Of a DNA stretch of 64,000 bases, positions 55,136 through 63,325 are shown in pieces (position 1 is the first letter of the stretch; each line of letters begins with the position of its first letter). The notes beneath the pieces were generated by a model. It had not been told where the DNA came from, made no database searches, and saw nothing but the letters and a program-made list of their open reading frames with translations. Origin of the DNA: Actinospineispora eucalypti (GTDB lineage Bacteria > Actinomycetota > Actinomycetes > Mycobacteriales > Pseudonocardiaceae). Made by a program: the position numbers and the translations under genes. The stretch covers positions 558,001-622,000 of the forward strand of contig JACHMT010000001.1 in NCBI GenBank assembly GCA_014208095.1, given 5' to 3'.

Positions 55136-56347
55136 ATGTCGACCAACTCAACGGCGAGTTCGGTGGGCGAGGGAACGCGAAACGCGGGCTGGGTGCTGCC
55201 GCTGTGCTGGGCGGCGGTAACCCTGGAGGGCGCCGACCTGGTGGTGCTGGGCGTGGTGATGCCCTCGCTGCTGCGCTACCCGGAATGGGGGCTGCACCCG
55301 GCCACCGGGTCGATCATCGCCACCGTCGGGCTGCTCGGCGTGATGGTCGGCGCGCTGTCGGTCGGCCCGCTCACCGACCTGATCGGCCGCCGCCGAGGCA
55401 TGCTGATCACCGTCGTCGCGTTCTCGCTGCTGACCCTGCTCTGCGCGGTGGCGCCCGACCCGTGGACGTTCGGCGCCTTGCGCTTCCTCGCCGGGATCCC
55501 GCTGGGCGGGGTGCTGCCGGTGGCGCTGGCGCTGGTCAACGAGTACGCCAAGGGCGGCCGGGTGGGCACCGCGACCACCACGCTGATGATCGGCTACCAC
55601 GTCGGGGCGGTGCTCACCTCGCTGTTGGGCATCGTGGTGATCCCGAACCTGGGCTGGCGGCTGATGTTCGTGCTGCTTGCTCTGCCTTCGTTGGTGCTGG
55701 TCCCGCTGCTGCTGCGGTTCCTGCCGGAATCCACCTGGTACCTGGCCGAGCGGCCGGAGGCCAACCCGGTGCGCACGCTGTTCCAGCCCGGCTACCGGCG
55801 GGCCACGCTGGCCTTCTGGCTGGCCTCGATCATGGGGTTGCTGCTGGTATACGGGTTGAATACCTGGCTGCCGGAGATCATGCGGGCGGCCGGCTACGGG
55901 CTGCGGGCCGGGTTGGCCCTGCTGCTGGTGCTGAACCTGGGCGCCATCCTGGGCATGTTGGTCGCCGGCTGGGTGGGCGACCGGATCGGGCTGCGCCCGG
56001 CCACCATGCTGTGGTTCGTCGGCGCGATGGTGTTCCTGGCGCTGCTCACCGTGAAGGTGGCCGGGGTGGGCATCGCGGTCAGCGTGCTGCTGGCCGGGGT
56101 GTTCGTGTTCAGCGCCCAGGTGCTGGTCTACGCGTACATCGGGCAGCGCTACCCGACCTGGGCGCGCGGCACCGCGCTCGGCTCGGCCAGCGGCGTCGGC
56201 CGGATCGGCGCGATCAGCGGCCCGCTGGTCGGCGGCGCCCTGCTCTCCGCCGGCATCGCCTACCCGTGGGGGTTCTACCTGTTCGCGGCGGTCGCGGCGG
56301 TGGCCGCGCTCGCGGTTTTCCTGGTGCCGGCGACTGTGAGGGAGTGA
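55136..56347 (+). CDS. MFS aromatic acid:H+ symporter (AAHS family)
   Basis: 403 residues and 12 predicted helices. The N-terminal EGADLVVLGVVMPSLL and motif A (GPLTDLIGRRRGM) fit the benzoate/4-hydroxybenzoate (BenK/PcaK) family. The ribosome site AGGAGGTGA is strong. The mdlC-like gene begins 1 bp after its stop, so uptake of benzoylformate, mandelate or benzoate is the best hypothesis. A GTATAC dyad lies at 55847. Confidence 0.87.
   Translation: MSTNSTASSVGEGTRNAGWVLPLCWAAVTLEGADLVVLGVVMPSLLRYPEWGLHPATGSIIATVGLLGVMVGALSVGPLTDLIGRRRGMLITVVAFSLLTLLCAVAPDPWTFGALRFLAGIPLGGVLPVALALVNEYAKGGRVGTATTTLMIGYHVGAVLTSLLGIVVIPNLGWRLMFVLLALPSLVLVPLLLRFLPESTWYLAERPEANPVRTLFQPGYRRATLAFWLASIMGLLLVYGLNTWLPEIMRAAGYGLRAGLALLLVLNLGAILGMLVAGWVGDRIGLRPATMLWFVGAMVFLALLTVKVAGVGIAVSVLLAGVFVFSAQVLVYAYIGQRYPTWARGTALGSASGVGRIGAISGPLVGGALLSAGIAYPWGFYLFAAVAAVAALAVFLVPATVRE
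55847..55863. repeat. GTATAC dyad (GTATAC-N5-GAATAC)
   Basis: GTATAC gggtt GAATAC inside the MFS symporter gene, 11-bp spacing. Confidence 0.6.
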
Positions 56348-56348
56348 C

Positions 56349-58019
56349 ATGCGCACGGTTCGGGACGCGGCGCTGGATGTGCTGCGCCACCGGGGGTTGA
56401 CCACGATCTTCGCCAACCCCGGCTCCACCGAGGTGGCCTTCCTGGCCGACCTGCCGGACGACTTCGACTTCGTGCTCGGGCTGCACGAGGGCGCGGTGGT
56501 CGGCATGGCCACCGGGTGGGCCACCGCCGCCGACCGCCCGGCGTTCGTCAACCTGCACACCACCGCCGGACTGGGCAACGCGGTCTCCGCGCTGGCCACC
56601 GCCCGGGCCAACCGGGTGCCGCTGGTGGTGCTGGTCGGCCAGCAGGACCGCCGGCACCTGGCCAACCGGCCGTTCCTCACCGGCGACCTGGAAGGCTTGG
56701 CCGGTGTATACCCGGTGTATACCAACCAGCCGCCTCGTCCACAGGACGTCCCGGGCGCACTGGCCCGGGCCTGGCACGAGGCCCGGCTGGGCCGAGGGCC
56801 GGCACTGGTGATCGTGCCCAGCGGGGACTGGGCCGAGCCGGCGGAGGACGTGGAGCTGCCCGCGCCGGACGCCATGCGCACGGCGTCCTCGCTGGAGGAA
56901 CGGGAGCTGGACGAGCTGGTCGCCCTGGTCGGCGGCGCCGCGCGCCCGGCGCTGGTGGTCGGCGCCGACGCGGACCGGCCGGACACCTGGACCGCGCTGG
57001 TCGAGCTGGCCGAGCGGCTGGACTGCCCGGTCTGGCAGGAGGCGTTCGCCGCGCGCGCCGGCTTCCCGCAGGACCACCCGCGCTTCGCCGGGCACCTGCC
57101 GTCCGGCCGGTCCCGGCTGCGCGACACCCTGGACGGGCACGACGTGGTGTTGGTGGTCGGCGGGCCGGTGTTCCGGCAGTACCTGTACGAGCCGGGACCG
57201 CTGCTCCCGCCGGGCGTGAGAGTGGCCCTCCTCACCGACGACCTGGAAGACGCCAAACACAGCCCCGCCGAACTGGCGCTCGTCGCCGAGCTCCCCTCCC
57301 TCTGCCAACGCCTGACCGAGCGGCTCCCACCCCGATCCAGCCCGATTCAGCCACTTCAGCAGGGTGGTTCAGCCACTTCAGCGGGGTTGGCGGCCCAATC
57401 GGGGATACCGGCCGGCGTGGGGATGGCCGCCGGCGCGGCGGCGGATCCCGGCTCGGCAACCGGGCCGGCCCTGCGCGCGGCGGATGTGATGACGGCACTG
57501 GCGCGGCGGCTGCGCCCGGACACCGTGGTGGTGGAGGAGACCCCTTCCAGCCGGCCGCAGCTGCACCGGTTGCTGCCGGCGCGGGAGTCGCTGGGCTACC
57601 TGAGCGCGGCCATGGGCGGGCTGGGTTTCGCCTTGCCGGCCGCGATCGGCGTGCGCATGGCCCGGCCGGACCGCCCGGTGGTCGCGGTGGTCGGCGACGG
57701 GTCCTCGCTGTACGGCATCCAGGCGCTGTGGAGCGGCGCGCACTACTCCTGCGGCGTGCTGTTCGTGGTGCTGGCCAACGGCCGCTACGCGATCATGGAC
57801 CGGCTGGCCGAGCAGCACGGCGGCAAGCCGCCCTGGCCGGCGTTCTCCGAGGTCAGCGTGTCCGCCCTGGCCCGGGGGCTGGGCTGCCCGGCGGAGTCGG
57901 TGCACACCCAGGAGGAGCTCGGCGACGCGCTGGACCGGGTGGTGCCCACGTTGCCCGCGCGGACCAACCCGCTGGTGTTGGAGGTCGCGGTCCGCCCGGA
58001 TCCGACGTTCCAGCAGTAA
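56349..58019 (+). CDS. mdlC: Benzoylformate decarboxylase-like ThDP enzyme
   Basis: 556 residues, ThDP-dependent decarboxylase. S26, E47 and H70 fall at exactly the positions of the Pseudomonas putida enzyme's catalytic Ser26, Glu47 and His70 (NPGSTE, LHEGAV, NLHTTAGLGN). The second active-site His281 is replaced by Tyr278 in PVFRQYLYEPG. The ThDP motif GDGSSLYG...LANGRY is intact. About 28 extra residues (IQPLQQGGSATSAG...) are encoded by two family A repeat units in the linker before the ThDP-binding domain. Product would be benzaldehyde from phenylglyoxylate; a related 2-oxo acid is possible. Confidence 0.85.
   Translation: MRTVRDAALDVLRHRGLTTIFANPGSTEVAFLADLPDDFDFVLGLHEGAVVGMATGWATAADRPAFVNLHTTAGLGNAVSALATARANRVPLVVLVGQQDRRHLANRPFLTGDLEGLAGVYPVYTNQPPRPQDVPGALARAWHEARLGRGPALVIVPSGDWAEPAEDVELPAPDAMRTASSLEERELDELVALVGGAARPALVVGADADRPDTWTALVELAERLDCPVWQEAFAARAGFPQDHPRFAGHLPSGRSRLRDTLDGHDVVLVVGGPVFRQYLYEPGPLLPPGVRVALLTDDLEDAKHSPAELALVAELPSLCQRLTERLPPRSSPIQPLQQGGSATSAGLAAQSGIPAGVGMAAGAAADPGSATGPALRAADVMTALARRLRPDTVVVEETPSSRPQLHRLLPARESLGYLSAAMGGLGFALPAAIGVRMARPDRPVVAVVGDGSSLYGIQALWSGAHYSCGVLFVVLANGRYAIMDRLAEQHGGKPPWPAFSEVSVSALARGLGCPAESVHTQEELGDALDRVVPTLPARTNPLVLEVAVRPDPTFQQ
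56706..56722. repeat. Perfect GTATAC dyad inside the mdlC-like gene
   Basis: GTATAC ccggt GTATAC, encoding GVYPVYT. Both half-sites perfect, 11-bp spacing. Confidence 0.7.
57344..57388. repeat. Family A repeat units inside the mdlC-like gene
   Basis: Two 22-bp units (GATTCAGCCACTTCAGCAGG type) within a coding region, in a domain linker. The surrounding frame is intact. Confidence 0.8.
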
Positions 58020-58021
58020 CT

Positions 58022-58831
58022 TTACGAGTCCGTGAACCGGGGTTGCCGGCCTTCCAGGAATGCGGTCATGGCCTCGCCGGCGTCGGCGGTCAGGCTGGCG
58101 GTGGCCTGGGTGCCGGCCTCCATGGCGATGCCGGCGCCCAGCGACCCGGTTTCCAGCTGGTGCCACATCACCTGCTTGGTCAGGCGCACGCCGAACGGGC
58201 TGTTCCCGGTGATCTCCCTGGCCACGCCCAGCGCGGCGTCGATCAGCGAATCGTCCGGCACCACCCGGGAGACCAGGCCGATCCGGTCGGCTTCGGCCGC
58301 GTCGATCAGCCGGCCGGTGAGCATCAGCTCGAACGCGCGGGACGCACCGATCAGCCGGGGCAGCAGCCAGCTCACCCCGATCTCGCAGCCGGACAGCCCG
58401 ATCCGCACGAACCCGTCGGCGAACCGGGCCGACGCCCCGGCCAGCCGCACGTCGGAGGCCACGGCCAGCGCCAGCCCGCCACCGGCGGCCGCGCCGTTGA
58501 TCGCCGCGATGACCGGCTGCGGCAGCGCCCGCAGCTCGGTGACCAGCGAGGCGATCCGTTTGATCAGGCGCATCCGGTCCTGGGGTGAGGAACCCGGCAG
58601 CCGGCCGTCCTGGCCGGGCGCGTAGCCCTTGAGGTCCAGGCCGGCGCAGAACCCCCGGCCCCGGCCGGTCAGGATCACCACCCGGCAGGAGTCGTCGGCG
58701 GCCAGCAGGCCCAGTTGCTCGTGCAGCTGGTCGACCAGGTTCTCGGTCATCGCGTTGAGCCGGTCCGGGCGGTCCAGCTCCAGCAGGTGGATCCCGGGTT
58801 CCAGCTCCCGCCGGTGCACGACCTGTGTCAT
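58022..58831 (-). CDS. Enoyl-CoA hydratase/isomerase family protein
   Basis: 269 residues from the ATG at 58831 (a GTG at 58840 is possible). Crotonase motifs: FCAGLDLKGY (first oxyanion NH) and INGAAAGGGLALAVASD (second), with GFVRIGLSGCEIG. Position-specific Glu residues typical of hydratases are not certain. TATCGT lies 7 nt before the ATG (58839-58844, minus strand), suggesting a leaderless mRNA. It converges on the mdlC-like gene with 2 bp between stops. Confidence 0.87.
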   Translation of the reverse strand: MTQVVHRRELEPGIHLLELDRPDRLNAMTENLVDQLHEQLGLLAADDSCRVVILTGRGRGFCAGLDLKGYAPGQDGRLPGSSPQDRMRLIKRIASLVTELRALPQPVIAAINGAAAGGGLALAVASDVRLAGASARFADGFVRIGLSGCEIGVSWLLPRLIGASRAFELMLTGRLIDAAEADRIGLVSRVVPDDSLIDAALGVAREITGNSPFGVRLTKQVMWHQLETGSLGAGIAMEAGTQATASLTADAGEAMTAFLEGRQPRFTDS

Positions 58832-58858
58832 GCGGATCACGATAACGGGGTTACGCGG

Positions 58859-60133
58859 TCACCGCAGGGCGGATCCGGACTGCCAGTGCGGCCAGTCGAG
58901 CTCCCAGTCGCCGTAGGTGTCGTACACCGGAAGCGCCGGCCCGCCCGAGTTGGTGATCTCCACGACGTCCCCGACGTTGAAGTGGTCGAAGAACCACTTC
59001 GCGTTGGCCGGGCTCAGGTTCACGCAGCCGTGCGAGACGTTGGAGTCGCCCTGCTGCCCGGTGGACCACGGCGCCGAGTGCACGAACTCGCCGTCGTTGG
59101 AGATCCGCAGGTCCAGGTCGACCTTCTCCTTGTAGTAACCCGGGTCGCCCTCGCACACCCCGTAGGTGCACGAGTCCATGGTCATCGTGGGCATCTTGTC
59201 GGAGACCACGTGCGGCCCGAGGTGCGACGGGTGGCCCGGCGAGCCGAGGCTGATCGGCATGGTGTTGACCAGTGCGCCGTTGTGGAAGATCTGCATCTGC
59301 TCGACCTTGCCGTCGGCCTTGGCGACCCACGAGTCGTGCACGTGCACGGTGAGGTCCCGGTTCAGCTCGCCGAACGTGCCCTTGCCCAGGTCGACGCCGA
59401 ACATCCCGGCGTGCAGGGAGATCGTGGTGTTCGGCTGCCAGTACTCCTTGCCCCGGTAGTGCGCCTCGCTGGGCGAGATCCAGTACCAGGAACCCGGCTG
59501 TTCGGGGCTGGTGGTCACCTTCAGCGCGCGCTCGGCGGCGGCCCGGTCGGTCACCGGGTGGTCGAACTTCACCACCAGCGGCTGGCCGACCCCGACGCTC
59601 TGCTGCCCCGGCGCCGGGATGAACGACGGGTAGGCCAGCAGCGCCGGCTTCACCGTGTTCACCGTGCGGGTCTGGTGCACCGGCTGGCCGTCCGCGCCGA
59701 CCGCGGCCACGTCCACCCGGTAAGCCGTGCCGTAGGCCAGCCCGACCGTGGTGTGCCAGCCGCCCTTGACCGCCTCGCCGGGCACCGACGCGCCGCGCGG
59801 GTCGGTCACCTTCACCGTCTGGACCGTCCCGTCGGCCACCGCGACGCTGATCGGCGTGGCCGGGTTGGCGCCGTTGATCGCCCCCGCATCGGTCGGACTC
59901 CCCGGCGTGGCGGGCGCCGGAGTGATGGCCGGCAGCGTGGCGGCGGAGGCGATGGCGACGCGGGCGACCGGCGCCGGCGGCGCGCTCTCCGGTAGCGCCT
60001 GCTCGATCGCTCCCGGCCCACGTGTCGCCGTGACCAGTGCGGCCACCCCGATCAGTACCGATGCGATACCGAGCGCCCCGGACGCCCACCGCCGAGGCGC
60101 GGGCGCCACGGCAAACCCACTAGCACTCCCCAC
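58859..60133 (-). CDS. L,D-transpeptidase with Ig-like domains
   Basis: 424 residues. An N-terminal membrane anchor (GALGIASVLIGVAALVTA) and Ala/Pro linker precede two Ig-like domains. The YkuD catalytic domain has the signature SNVSHGCVNLSPANAKWFF, with His and Cys of the active site. The architecture is that of mycobacterial LdtMt2 relatives, which make 3-3 cross-links in peptidoglycan outside the membrane. Confidence 0.93.
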   Translation of the reverse strand: MGSASGFAVAPAPRRWASGALGIASVLIGVAALVTATRGPGAIEQALPESAPPAPVARVAIASAATLPAITPAPATPGSPTDAGAINGANPATPISVAVADGTVQTVKVTDPRGASVPGEAVKGGWHTTVGLAYGTAYRVDVAAVGADGQPVHQTRTVNTVKPALLAYPSFIPAPGQQSVGVGQPLVVKFDHPVTDRAAAERALKVTTSPEQPGSWYWISPSEAHYRGKEYWQPNTTISLHAGMFGVDLGKGTFGELNRDLTVHVHDSWVAKADGKVEQMQIFHNGALVNTMPISLGSPGHPSHLGPHVVSDKMPTMTMDSCTYGVCEGDPGYYKEKVDLDLRISNDGEFVHSAPWSTGQQGDSNVSHGCVNLSPANAKWFFDHFNVGDVVEITNSGGPALPVYDTYGDWELDWPHWQSGSALR

Positions 60134-60185
60134 AACACCCCATCCTCACCGACCAAACCTGAGAACCCCCCACCGGGTCCACCCC

Positions 60186-60277
60186 CGCGAGTCGGGGATC
60201 CAGGTACGGCGAGTCGGGATTTCGTGCTCGGTGAGTCGGGGATTCGTGCTCGGTGAGTCGGGGATTGGGGTACGGCT
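60186..60277. repeat. Family B repeat array
   Basis: Four units such as GCGAGTCGGGGATCCAGGTA in the 154-bp gap between the L,D-transpeptidase and acyl-CoA dehydrogenase genes (both minus strand). Confidence 0.8.
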
Positions 60278-60287
60278 GGGTGGTCGT

Positions 60288-61439
60288 TCAGTCCAGGCCG
60301 CCGCGCTTGACCAGTTGGGCGGCGATGACGTTGCGCTGGATCTCGTTGGTGCCCTCGCCGACGATCATGAGCGGGGCGTCGCGGAAGTAGCGTTCCACGT
60401 CGAACTCGGTGGAGTAGCCGTAGCCGCCGTGGATGCGCACCGCGTTCAGCGCGACCTCCATGGCCACCTCGGAGGCGAACAGTTTGGCCATGCCCGCCTC
60501 CATGTCCACCCGCTGGCCGGCGTCGTAGCGGCGCGCGGCGTAGAGGATCAGCTCGCGTGCGGCGGTCAGCTTGGTGCCCATGTCGGCCAGGTAGTTGCCG
60601 ATCGACTGGTGCTGCCAGATCGGCTTGCCGAAGCTCTCCCGCTCCTGCGCGTAACGCAGCGCGTCATCGAACGCCGCGCGTCCGACGCCCAGCGCCCGGG
60701 ATGCAACCTGTATACGCCCGGTCTCCAGGCCCTTCATCATCTGCCCGAAGCCCTTGCCCTCGACCCCGCCGAGCAGGGCGTCCGGCCCGGCGCGGTGGTC
60801 GTCGAAGGAGAGCTCGCAGCTCTCCACGCCCTTGTAGCCGAGCTTGGGCAGGTCGCGGGACACGGTCAGGCCCGGGCCGTGCTCCACCAGCAGGATCGAG
60901 ATCCCGGAATGCTTGGGCGACGCGGCCGGGTCGGTCTTGCACAGCAGCGCGATCAGCTGGGAGCGGCGCGAGTTGGTGATCCACGTCTTGGACCCGTTGA
61001 CCAGGTAGCCGCCGTCGTCCTGGCGGCGCGCCGTGGTGGTCATGGCCTGCAGGTCGGAGCCGCCGCCGGGTTCGGTGAGTGCCATGGTGGCCCGGATCTC
61101 ACCGGTGGCCATCTTCGGCAGGTACCGGTCGCGCTGGGAATCGGTGCCGAACTGGAGCAGCAGCTTGGCCACCACGGTGTGTCCGCCCATCGCCCCGGCC
61201 AGCGACATCCAGCCGCGCGCCAGCTCGGCGGTGACCAACGCGTAGCACGGCATGGACACCGGCGCCTCGCCCCACGGCTCCGGGATCGCCAGCCCGAAGA
61301 TGCCGAGCGCCTTCATCTGCTCGATCAACTTCTCCGGGTACTCGTTGGCGTGCTCCAGCTCGCGCGCCACCGGCCGGACGTCGCGGTCCACGAAGTCCCG
61401 CACCGTGTCGACAACGGCCTGCTCCTCGGCACTCAGCAT
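60288..61439 (-). CDS. Acyl-CoA dehydrogenase
   Basis: 383 residues from the ATG at 61439. Family signatures ALTEPGGGSDLQAM and RDAPLMIVGEGTNEIQRNVIA; the catalytic base region IVGEGTNEIQ lies near residue 360. FAD enzyme that desaturates an acyl-CoA. A TATATTGT element lies just upstream of the start, with no ribosome site, suggesting a leaderless mRNA. It could act on CoA esters produced by the nearby aromatic pathway (inference). Confidence 0.92.
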   Translation of the reverse strand: MLSAEEQAVVDTVRDFVDRDVRPVARELEHANEYPEKLIEQMKALGIFGLAIPEPWGEAPVSMPCYALVTAELARGWMSLAGAMGGHTVVAKLLLQFGTDSQRDRYLPKMATGEIRATMALTEPGGGSDLQAMTTTARRQDDGGYLVNGSKTWITNSRRSQLIALLCKTDPAASPKHSGISILLVEHGPGLTVSRDLPKLGYKGVESCELSFDDHRAGPDALLGGVEGKGFGQMMKGLETGRIQVASRALGVGRAAFDDALRYAQERESFGKPIWQHQSIGNYLADMGTKLTAARELILYAARRYDAGQRVDMEAGMAKLFASEVAMEVALNAVRIHGGYGYSTEFDVERYFRDAPLMIVGEGTNEIQRNVIAAQLVKRGGLD

Positions 61440-61681
61440 GCCCCATACAATATAGAAAGTAGACGCCGAGCGGCCCCCGATGTCGCGCATCCCACCCAGA
61501 TCGACGTACGCCGAGCGGCCGCGCACCCCGCGAGAGAATGCCGGCGGCGGCCGTCGGAAATTGTTTCCGAATTCGGTGCTAAACGGCCGCCGGTTGCTGA
61601 AGTTTCGATTAAGGATTGGCGCTCTCCGGCCGGCCGGGCGATACAGTGATCGCCATCACGCCGAAGAAGGGGAGCGTCGAT
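61440..61681. promoter_or_regulatory. Divergent promoter region with nested palindromes
   Basis: CGGCGGCCGT (61545-61554) and ACGGCCGCCG (61583-61592) enclose TCGGAAA-ttg-TTTCCGA (61554-61570). A possible -10 (TACAGT, about 61641) precedes the small secreted protein. No gene seen in this gap. Confidence 0.5.
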
Positions 61682-61957
61682 ATGCGCGCGCGACGAGCAT
61701 TGGTTCGCATCGGTGTGCCGGTGGTGGCCGCGGTCTGCGCGGTCGGCCTGACCAGCGCACCCGCCCTGGCCATGACACCGAACGCCGGCAGTGGGGCGGC
61801 GTTCGAGTCGGTCAGCCCGAAAAGGTGCGTACTGGGTGGCGGGCACATCGTCTATCGCGGCCACAAGTACCGGGGCAACCGGCACCGCGATTGGGACCGC
61901 TGGGTGCAGCTGCGCTGCAAAGGCGGTCGCTACTCCGGCGAAAGCATTCGCTACTAA
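61682..61957 (+). CDS. Small secreted protein, unknown function
   Basis: 91 residues from the ATG at 61682, with GGGGAG as ribosome site. The signal peptide (VRIGVPVVAAVCAVGLTSAPALA) ends with an ALA-like cleavage site near residue 31. The mature part has two cysteines (KRCVLGG and LRCKGG) that could form a disulfide, plus many Arg/His/Gly residues. I do not recognise the family. The stop overlaps the convergent aminotransferase by 3 bp. Confidence 0.75.
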   Translation: MRARRALVRIGVPVVAAVCAVGLTSAPALAMTPNAGSGAAFESVSPKRCVLGGGHIVYRGHKYRGNRHRDWDRWVQLRCKGGRYSGESIRY

Positions 61958-63207
61958 ACCTCGTCCAGCGCCGCACGGAGCGCCTCGGCCAGCAGGTCCA
62001 GGTGCTCCGTGGTCGCGGTGAGCGGCGGGGAGAACGCGATGGCGGAAATGGTCGCGCGGGAGAGCACCCCGTGTGACCGGGCCGCCGCCGACACCGCGCC
62101 CGGCAGGCCGGGGTTCGCGGCCAGCCGCTCCGGGTCGAGTTCCACCGCGCCGAGGAAGCCGACGCCGCCGCGCGCCGACGCGACCAGCGGGTGGTCGGTG
62201 AGCGCGGTCAGCCGGGTGTACAGCTCGGTCTCCAGGCCGCGCGCCCGGGTCAGCAGGTCCTCGCGCTCCATCACCGCCAGGTTGGCCAGGCCGGCGGCAC
62301 ACGCGGCGGGGTGGCCGGCGTAGGTCGGGCCGTGCCGGAACGCCACGCCCGGGGTGTCCCAGAACGGCGCGGCCACCTCGGCCGACGCCAGCACCGCGCC
62401 GAGCGGCTGGTAGCCGCTGGTCACGCCCTTGGCGCAGGTGATCAGGTCGGGCCGCGCGTCGAACCGCTCGATGCCGAACCAGTTGCCCAGCCGGCCGAAA
62501 CCGCAGATCACCGCGTCCGCGATGAACAGCACGCCGTTGCGGTGGCAGATCTCCGCGACCGCCTCCAGGTAGCCGGGCGGCGGGGGCAGCACGCCGCCGG
62601 CGCCCATCACCGGCTCGGCGAAGAACGCGGCGACCCGCTCGGCGCCGATGCCCGCGATGGTCTTCTCCAGTGCGACCGCGTCGTCCCACGGCACCTGGAT
62701 GACGTCCGGCACGAACGGCCCGCCGATCCGGTTCGGCGCGATGCCGCCCAGCGCGGTGCCCAGCCCGTGGGTGCCGTGGTAACCACTCTCGCGGGAGAGG
62801 AGGACGGTGCGCTCCGGCTGGCCGGTGAGCGCGAAGTGCTGGCGGGCGATCTTGCCGGCGGTGTCGATGGAGTCTCCGCCGCCGCTGGTGAAGAACACCT
62901 TCGCCCCGGTCATCGGGGCTCGCGCGGCCAGCTCGTCGGCCAGGCGCAGTGCCGGCTCGTTGGCCATGTCACCGAAGGTGTGGTAGGCGTCCAGCTGGTT
63001 CATCTGCTTGGCGACCGCTTCGATGATCTCCTTGCGGCCGTGCCCGACGTTCACGTACCAGAGCGCGGCGGTGCCGTCGAGGTACCGGTTGCCCTCGGAG
63101 TCCCAGACCCAGACGTCCTCCGCTCTGACCATGGTCACGCGCTGCTTGCGGACCTGGTTCATCGCGGCGAAGGGGTGCCAAAGGGTTTCCGCTCCGGGGT
63201 TGCTCAC
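61954..63207 (-). CDS. Class III aminotransferase
   Basis: 417 residues from the GTG at 63207, preceded by GGAGGAGA. Motifs: LWHPFAAMNQ N-terminus, EDVWVWDSEGNRYLDG, SGGGDSIDTA, the Asp in DAVICGFGRLG and Schiff-base lysine in TCAKGVTSGYQPLG. It is paralogous to the enzyme at 27227. Substrate may be an omega-amino acid, beta-alanine or a diamine. The divergent PucR-type gene is its likely regulator. Confidence 0.88.
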   Translation of the reverse strand: MSNPGAETLWHPFAAMNQVRKQRVTMVRAEDVWVWDSEGNRYLDGTAALWYVNVGHGRKEIIEAVAKQMNQLDAYHTFGDMANEPALRLADELAARAPMTGAKVFFTSGGGDSIDTAGKIARQHFALTGQPERTVLLSRESGYHGTHGLGTALGGIAPNRIGGPFVPDVIQVPWDDAVALEKTIAGIGAERVAAFFAEPVMGAGGVLPPPPGYLEAVAEICHRNGVLFIADAVICGFGRLGNWFGIERFDARPDLITCAKGVTSGYQPLGAVLASAEVAAPFWDTPGVAFRHGPTYAGHPAACAAGLANLAVMEREDLLTRARGLETELYTRLTALTDHPLVASARGGVGFLGAVELDPERLAANPGLPGAVSAAARSHGVLSRATISAIAFSPPLTATTEHLDLLAEALRAALDEV

Positions 63208-63325
63208 CGTGGTCTCCTCCGCTGGGCGCCAAATTGTCCGGTTGTTGACAGTAGCCGGGGCGGGGAAAGCAACGACATGATGGAATCCGAAACCGATCCG
63301 TACTCGCGTTGTGGATTCCCTAATC

